Origin: Sambucus nigra | Taxonomy: Eukaryota > Streptophyta > Magnoliopsida > Dipsacales > Adoxaceae | Direction: 5' to 3' | Assembly (NCBI GenBank): GCA_949130495.1 | Contig: CASBWL010000042.1 | Coordinates: 992,001 to 1,056,000 of the forward strand | DNA: 64,000 nucleotides | In this document: in pieces, positions 57,726 to 64,000 of the stretch | How the letters are laid out: every line of letters begins with the position of its first letter | How positions within the stretch are numbered: the first letter of the stretch is position 1 | Notes under the pieces: generated by a model | Told to the model about the DNA's origin: nothing | Database searches by the model: none | The model's input: the letters and a program-made list of their open reading frames with translations, nothing else | Position numbers and translations under genes: made by a program

Positions 57726-60700
57726 AAAAGATACTTTCAAATTTATTTAAAACAATCCTAACAATATAAATTGATAATAGTTGATAAAATTTGTATATAT
57801 TATGCTTTATTTTTTATTCTATGAGCAAAAACAATTATTCAAAATTATGGTGACAATTTTGGCACGACGGAGTGATACAATCCAAATTTGGTCCAACATT
57901 TACACACTATATCATTTTGTGTCGTGTTCGGGCGGTGGTTGTAGGCATGAAATTGTCAAAATAATGACTTATAAATTGTTATGATGTTATTATTTTTATA
58001 TAAAGTGAAGTGATCAAACTTCCAAGTTCCTTGAATGAAAAAGCTTGACCAATAATCACTAATGTATCCATTGGCATTGTGAGTATACTATGAATCTTGC
58101 CAATAAATTAATTTTTCATGATCAAACTAAACAAAACATATTCAGAATAAAGAATCCAATACATACATTAATGGATAAAAACATGCATTATATAGAAATA
58201 TACATTTTAAACAAAAAGAAAAAAAATAAAAAAGAACCCCAAAAAATAAGCTCTTGCCCTTTCAATGGATGTGTAGAAACAAAATGCAGATGCCCATATT
58301 ATATGTTTTAAAATTATAACACTCAAATGTTAAGAGCGAAGACAATGGGTAGTATTTTCTAGATACTTCTTGGAAATTGTAAAGCCAAAACTCGAAAGTA
58401 ATTAGTGGCAGAGAGAGGGGAGGAGAAAAGACACTCGCGTTTAATGTTTAATAATCTATATTTAAATAAATTCAACTAACCCTTAGTGAGTATATACTAT
58501 ATTCAAATATAATACCAAAGTTAAGCTCCAGCTTAATTTAACCTAAATTTTACTGAGAAAAGGTTTAACTCAAAATTATAACGAGAACTCCATAAAGCAA
58601 TGAACTTTCTTAAATCTCTTGTAAAAATAAAATAATAATTAAAACCCATGACAAAAGTAGAAAAGTTAAAGTTTTCTACTTTTAAAGTTTATAATCAAAG
58701 TAGAAAAGTTAAACTTTTCTACTTTTAAAGTTAATAATCAAAACATATAGCAAATGAACAAAATCCAAATCTGTAGAATATGAGGAAAGACAATTAACAG
58801 TGATACCCCCAATCTACATGCAAAAAATATATATATAACATACCCTAAACAAAGAAGTTGAGAGGATAGATTTGGTTGTGAAATGAAGAGAATGGGGTTC
58901 ATTAGAAGTTTAAAAGGCCTATCGGGTGAATGAATTTGAAGGTTTGTAACAAATGTCAAAAGAAGACCGAAAAACAGTGGTTGTTTCCATCTGCAATTTA
59001 CACCAAACAAATCAGAAATCCTAAAATTGTAACATCACCAAATAAGAAAAATAAATGGAGTTGTAACATCAGTACCTGTTGATACAATAAAAAATTGCCA
59101 GATTCAATTCCACTAAGTGGAAATGTTGCTACATATTATTACAGATGGGCACCCACATATTTAAAGTGGAAAATTTTTCATTTCTCCTTTTTTTCCTCCT
59201 TTCTTTTACTATTTCACTCATTGAAACATTTTTATTTTGCCCAAGACCGAATTTTAGGACCAGATTAATAAGTTATCCATGCTTAACTTATACAATTGAT
59301 CTTGTGTTAGGGTTTAAAACACTGTCATGCAGTAAAGAAAAACTTTACATTTAAGGTGTGGATAAAAAGTTGATTATGTTAAGGATCATAATTTTGTAAA
59401 AAAACACTAACAATATGACATTCAACCAGAATGGACCACCATGAAAGAAATGGAACACGTAAAATTTTTGTACAACTTCGGGCCCCCATACCAAGATTGG
59501 CTAGACATACTTGGGGTGTTCATCCCGAGTGAGATGTATTTTAAAAAACGACACATATGCCTCAATCAGGGTCTAAGCAACGATCATACCTGAATCAATT
59601 ATTATACATAGTCCAAATGTTGGTAAGTTTGTCATTGCTTATATCTTGAGAGAGTCGAGACTAGCATAATCTATTGTTATACGCAATCATGGTTTAAGTC
59701 CTAATTTTGGTTATTTGGTTCATTATACTAATAATTATTCGTACTTAACATACTCGAAAATTTACTCTCAAATCATCACTGCACCATTTTCCCAATTTTG
59801 TTATAAAGAGGTTGATTGTTGTCATACATTTTTCTTATCTAAAGATCGGTAATTTATATGTGTTAATTGTTTAATTGTGTGCTTGTCTTATCAATTCACT
59901 TTAAATAATGAAGCACACAAAGCCATACTTAAGGACAAAGAGGTATCCATGGTTTACTGTAAGGGCAATGTCCCTAAGGTTTGTGAATATCATCTTGGCT
60001 AGTAGTGATGATGCCTTCTCTGATCGAGAAGATGATGTGCATGACATATTGGCCAATTAGGGTCAACCACCCAAGTCAAATCAAAATGAGCAATGCATGA
60101 CGGTTATGGAGGACCTTGGGTTACTAACGCATTTTACCCACCATCCTACATAGGAAATATGGATCAGTCCCCTAGTAAAACCCTTAATCGTACATGATGT
60201 TTACAATTTCCACTTATTGGTACGATTAACTAAGGGTGTGTTTGATAAATAAGATGAAAAATAACTTCTAAGAGTCAATTTTCATGGAATTGAAAACTTG
60301 AAAATATTTGCCATGGAAAAATTATTGGTGCTGTATGATTGCAATTATTTTCGAGGTGGAAAATGTTCGATTTTCCATCTTTTGTGAGTTTGATTTCCAA
60401 TATTCTCATGAAAAAAAGTAGAAAATATATATATAAAACAAAAAACTAAAAAAAAAAACAGAAAATTAATAAAAATAGTAGAAAATTAATAAAAATTCCA
60501 GAATATTTATATAAAATAACCAAAAAAAAATTAAAAACACACAAAATGAATAAAAGACCAGAAACTAAATATTAACCGGGTATTAAATATAAAAAACGAA
60601 AAAAATGTATTCGCAGTATTAAGAAAAAATAAAAAATGAACAAAACCAAATCCACCACCCCACCCCACCCCCATCCCAACCCCCAACTGTTTCGTCCCCC

Positions 60701-61129
60701 CTGTGTCGCCAGGTCTGTATTTTTTTTTAATTCTATTGTTTTTTTTTTCAAATATTTGCATTTCTATTAGTTTTCAAGGGTATTTATTCATTTCCATTTT
60801 TTAAATTCTTTGAGCGCTTTTTTATTTTCTTTTGTTTTTTTGAATTAATAAATTTCCGACTTTTTAATAAAATTCTGGGTGTTTTTAAAAATTAGTTCAG
60901 GGGTTAATGTTTTTTTCTATTTTTTATTCATTTTCTGTGTTTTTTTCATTATTTTTGTGTTTTTATTGATTTCTCTCCTTTTTTATCATTTTTTTATTTT
61001 CTGGTGTTTTTTAAAATTAATTCTGGGATTAATATTTATTTTATGTCTTTTTTTTATTTTTTGTATTTTTTAAATTTTCTGTTATTTGTTTTCTTAATTA
61101 ATAAGTTTCGAACTTTTTAATAAATTTTT
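57726..61129. other. Gene-free AT-rich stretch
   Basis: No convincing coding exon. It holds a duplicated small hairpin (58640-58742) and C-rich runs near 60655-60700. The T-rich sequence from about 60730 shades into the minisatellite. Confidence 0.35.
58640..58742. repeat. Tandem pair of AGTAGAAAAGTT hairpins
   Basis: AGTAGAAAAGTTAAAGTTTTC followed by TACTTTTAAAG occurs twice about 46 bp apart. Each copy is an inverted repeat (AGTAGAAAAGTT / AACTTTTCTACT). Confidence 0.8.
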
Positions 61130-62010
61130 GGGTGTTTTTTATTCACTTTCTCTATTTTTTTCATTATTTGGGGTTTTTATTCACTTTCTAGATTTTTTTC
61201 ATTATGTTTAAATTTTTATTCACTTTCTGTATTTTTTTCATTATTTTTTGTGATTTTATTCACTTTATGGATTTCTTTAATTATTTTTGGGAGTTTATTC
61301 ACTTTCTGTATTTTTTCAGTATTTTTGGGGTTTTATTCACTTTTTAGATTTTTTTCATTTTTTGGGGGGTTTTATTCACTTTTAGAAAAAAAATTCAATA
61401 TTTTTGGGTTTTTATTCACTTTCTAGAATTTTCTTCATTTTTGGGGTTTTTTGTTTTCACGTTTTTGAATTTTGGGAGTTTTGTTCACTTTCTGAAATTT
61501 TTTTCATTATTTTGGGGATTTTATTCACTTTCTAGAAATTTTTCATCATTTTTGATTTTTTATTCACTTTCTAGAATTTTTTTCATTTTTTTTTTGGGGG
61601 GGGGGGGGGGGTGGTGGTTTATTCACTTTCTGTATTTTTTTTCATTATTTTTGGATTTTTATTCGGTTTCCGAATTTTTTTCATTATTTTGAGGGTTTTA
61701 GTCACTTTCTAGATTTTTTTCATTGTTTTTGGATTTTATTCATTTTATGGATTTTTTTTCCTTTTTTTTGGGATTTTATTCACTTTCTGTATTTTTTCAT
61801 TGTTTTTGGTGATTTTATTCACTTTCTGGATTTTTATTTTTATTTTTGGGATTTTATTCATTTTCTGGATTTATTTTAATTTTTTTTAGGTTTTTATTCA
61901 CTTTCTAGATTTTTTTCATTTTTTTGGGAGGTTATTCACTTTCTGAATTTTTTTTCATTATTTTTTGGTTTTTATTCGCTTTCTGTATTTTTTCATTATT
62001 TTTTGGTTTT
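61130..62010. repeat. T-rich minisatellite, about 39-bp period
   Basis: About 21 imperfect units of TTTTATTCACTTTCTG, then ATTTTTTTCATTATTTTTGG, with period 37-41 bp. The unit is very T-rich on the plus strand. More diverged units extend left to about 60880. A G tract of about 14 bases interrupts it near 61597-61612. Confidence 0.9.
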
Positions 62011-62252
62011 TATCAAATCAAGAGTTCCTTCCAAAAATCAAACTTTTTAAAGAAGCACTAATTTCATATAGGGTCAAGAAAACTTATTTAACTATCATGT
62101 AATTTGTTGCATTTATATTTCGAAGAAGCAGGTATATACCTGATATACATATTTTTACAATTACAGTTATATGTACAGCAGGATATCACATGAAATATGA
62201 AAGTGTGACTGATCTTATGTAATATATGCAGCATGTTACATATAGTTAACCT
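62011..62252. other. Likely 3' untranslated region of the minus-strand gene
   Basis: Directly downstream (on the minus strand) of the stop codon at 62253-62255. AT-rich, no other feature. Confidence 0.4.
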
Positions 62253-62546
62253 TTATAATACAGAGGGTTGCGCATTTTGGGTTGATGTAACACCGCGTTT
62301 GGTGAGCTTACTCAAGACGTATGCCACAGCAACCTTGACGCCCAAGTTAGAGTGACCGCGATACAAGCAAATTACGCCGCCAGCAACTAGCAGTCCCTTG
62401 GCTATAAATTTATTTGAAGGCCTTCTTGAAAGTTTCCTCTTGATGGATTCACCAGCGACAATTTGGGAAGATACGAACATTTCGGTTAAGGTCTCTGAAG
62501 GAGCTGTGACAATTGCGTTGTTGTTAATATCCAATCCGGGCGGGAC
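62253..62546 (-). CDS. Terminal exon of an unrecognised plant gene
   Basis: After a strong acceptor (TTTTTTCTTTTAG at 62560-62547, minus strand) the exon opens in phase 0 with VPPGLDINNNAIVTAPSETL. It continues EMFVSSQIVAGESIKRKLSR and ends in a stop after 97 codons. Near the C-terminus a hydrophobic segment (FIAKGLLVAGGVICLYRG) followed by KVAVAYVLSKLTKRG could be a membrane or amphipathic anchor. The codon use and clean frame argue for a real host exon. Upstream exons would lie to the right, beyond 62600 and probably outside the window. No family is recognised with confidence. Confidence 0.6.
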   Translation of the reverse strand, partial: VPPGLDINNNAIVTAPSETLTEMFVSSQIVAGESIKRKLSRRPSNKFIAKGLLVAGGVICLYRGHSNLGVKVAVAYVLSKLTKRGVTSTQNAQPSVL

Positions 62547-62799
62547 CTAAAAGAAAAAAGGAAACATTATTCATCAAAAAAACATATAATAAAATATAAA
62601 TGACGAGCATGTGGGATTTGGGACATAGGTTTTGCTTCACATGAATTCTTGCTTTTCATATGTAATTGATTATGTTAGTTTAAGGTCGCCGAAGAATATA
62701 ATACGCGTTTATTTAACTTTCTAATTAGTAACGACAAACCTTACATTTGGTAAGCGTTAGTGCAAAAATTAAAGTGAACTTAAATTTTCATGTACATGT
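62547..62799 (-). other. Intron sequence of the minus-strand gene
   Basis: Follows from the acceptor at 62547-62548. No coding content. Confidence 0.5.
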
Positions 62800-62935
62800 G
62801 AGATGGCAAGTGCCCTCGCCCAAGCTACAGTTGGTCTCGGGTTCAAAATATGGGAGCAGCCTCTCCATATATGGGAATAAGACCAGCTGACATCCGCCTC
62901 TCCCAGCAGTTAAGCGAGAGCCTTCTGCAATAGAG
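62800..62935 (+). mobile_element. Diverged Au-like SINE
   Basis: GAGATGGCAAGTGCCCTCGCCC (A-box region), a B-box-like TCGGGTTCAAAAT, then AGCAGCCTCTCC, CCTCTCCCAG and GCGAGAGCC in Au order. It lacks a clear target duplication and the CTGGGT tail, so it is old. A fragment of the same head occurs inverted at 63587-63622. Confidence 0.65.
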
Positions 62936-63240
62936 ATGTTATATTCTTATGTTTCAAACAAAACTACCTATTTTTTTCACATCATCTTTCCCCAACTCAA
63001 GGTGGTCAAAGCTGTATAAAATATACTCTTACCCTGAACTCTAATACCTTTTTTTCCCCAACATTATTAAGAGACATGTTGGGAAAGCAACGTTGGTTAT
63101 TTTGGCGTAAACGTACGGTAACGAATGGGACGGCCCAAAAAGAAAAGCAACGTTGATTACCTGTTAATGACTGAAGTTTAACACAAAGGTAACTCTACGT
63201 AGAACACACATACAAGTCAGATACGTATCGAACACTGATA
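62932..63240 (+). repeat. Direct duplication, copy 1
   Basis: From GAGATGTTATATTCTTATGTTTCAAAC through ACAAGTCAGATACGTATCG. It matches 63652-63970 in order and orientation, including TTGGGAAAGCAACGTTG. Confidence 0.9.
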
Positions 63241-63651
63241 TTGTGCAGATACTCTCGGATAGGTGTCAATAGTTTTTTGACAAGCCTATAACCCAACGGA
63301 TAAATTCTTAATTTTGAGTGCTTAGATACGAAGCTACTAGGACACATGTCAACATGAGCATGACACACTGAAGAAATATGAAAATTAAGAGAATTCAAAT
63401 GAAAGGCTATATGCGAGGAAAAAAAAGAATGAGCTACACAATATTACACTAAAGAAGTGCGCGTGTGGGTGGAGAGAACTCGTAATTTTTTCGATAAGAA
63501 ACGAAAAATGTAAGTACTGAAGGATAAAAAAGCACAATTACAGATTACTGATAAACAAAGTAACGAAGGATAAAAAGCACAATTACCAACCGTAGCTTGG
63601 GAGAGGGCACTTGCCATCGCACCAAGGTACGACCTCTTAAAACGCAACCAT

Positions 63652-63970
63652 ATAGAGATGATATATTCTTAGGCTTCAAACAAAACTATTTTTTTTTAAA
63701 TATCTTTCCCCAACTTAAGGTGGCCAAAGTTGTATAAAATATACTTTTTACCTTGAACTCTACTACATATTTTTCCCCAACATTACCTAAGAGACATGTT
63801 GGGCAAAGCAATGTTGATTACCTTGGTGCAAACCTTCAGTAATGAATGGGACGACCTAAAAAGAAAAGCAATGTTGATTACCTGTTACTTAATGACTGAA
63901 GTTTAACTCGAAGACGCAAAGATAATTCTACCTAGAACACATATACAAGTCAGATACGTATCGGACACTT
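63652..63970 (+). repeat. Direct duplication, copy 2
   Basis: Partner of 62932-63240 at a 720-bp offset, with scattered substitutions and small indels. The trailing ACACTTGCCAACATGCGAATGACACACTGG also has a relative at 63346-63371. Confidence 0.9.
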
Positions 63971-64000
63971 GCCAACATGCGAATGACACACTGGATACCG

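Noticed and set aside
58738..59010. Minus-strand hydrophobic ORF with an acceptor-like GTAAATTGCAG upstream
   Set aside because: No homologous family, the ATG frame stops after 23 codons, and no adjoining exon is visible.

Overview
The window is nuclear DNA from a flowering plant, most likely a eudicot. It is AT-rich and has spliced genes with GT-AG introns. It also carries tRNA-derived SINEs of the Au type, Copia and Gypsy-type LTR retrotransposons, a CACTA transposon, hAT-like elements, MITEs and Helitron-like ends. I cannot name the species. Only two loci look like genuine host coding sequence: a CCCH zinc-finger/RRM protein (17761-25150, + strand) and the last exon of an unrecognised gene (62253-62546, - strand). 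Nearly everything else is transposon-derived or unassigned.

Layout. 1-1900: minus-strand Copia remnant, cut by the window edge. 4280-5537: foldback DNA element. 7137-7830, 9320-13223 and 14198-15633: three hAT-like elements sharing CATAG...CTATG ends and 8-bp target duplications. One holds a TR-GAG retroelement (9895-12739) and another holds a SINE. A SINE with a perfect 17-bp target duplication lies at 8784-8981. 17761-25150: the four-exon host gene, an orthologue of Arabidopsis C3H41 (RBM26/27 family, RNA surveillance). Its 4-kb first intron contains a poly(T)-headed retroposon with a tandemly duplicated flank.

25953-44796 is a nested insertion four layers deep in plan. A minus-strand, mostly non-coding LTR element (25958-44791, TSD ATAAT) is interrupted by a 17-kb Sirevirus-like Copia element (26994-43987). 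That Copia has degraded gag, pol and an extra envelope-position ORF. It was itself hit by a CACTA element (30064-34016, TSD AAA), which carries a broken TnpA-like gene and no TnpD, and by a solo LTR (39346-40948, TSD CTCCT).

44800-50440 holds MITEs and fragments of Gypsy-like LTRs. 50440-58700 is AT-rich and sparse. It contains a vacuolar H+-pyrophosphatase gene fragment (50964-51123), a GC-rich DNA element inserted in an (AT)n tract, one Helitron-like 5' end, one Helitron-like 3' end, and an unassigned ORF at 55214-55540. 61130-62010 is a T-rich minisatellite of about 39 bp period. The right end has the terminal exon and a directly duplicated 300-bp segment.

No gene cluster or cooperating pathway is visible. 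The unusual content is structural: sequence modules (TCGTTCGAACGA arrays, and a GCTGGCGCGRACC cassette) that recur in otherwise dissimilar elements.
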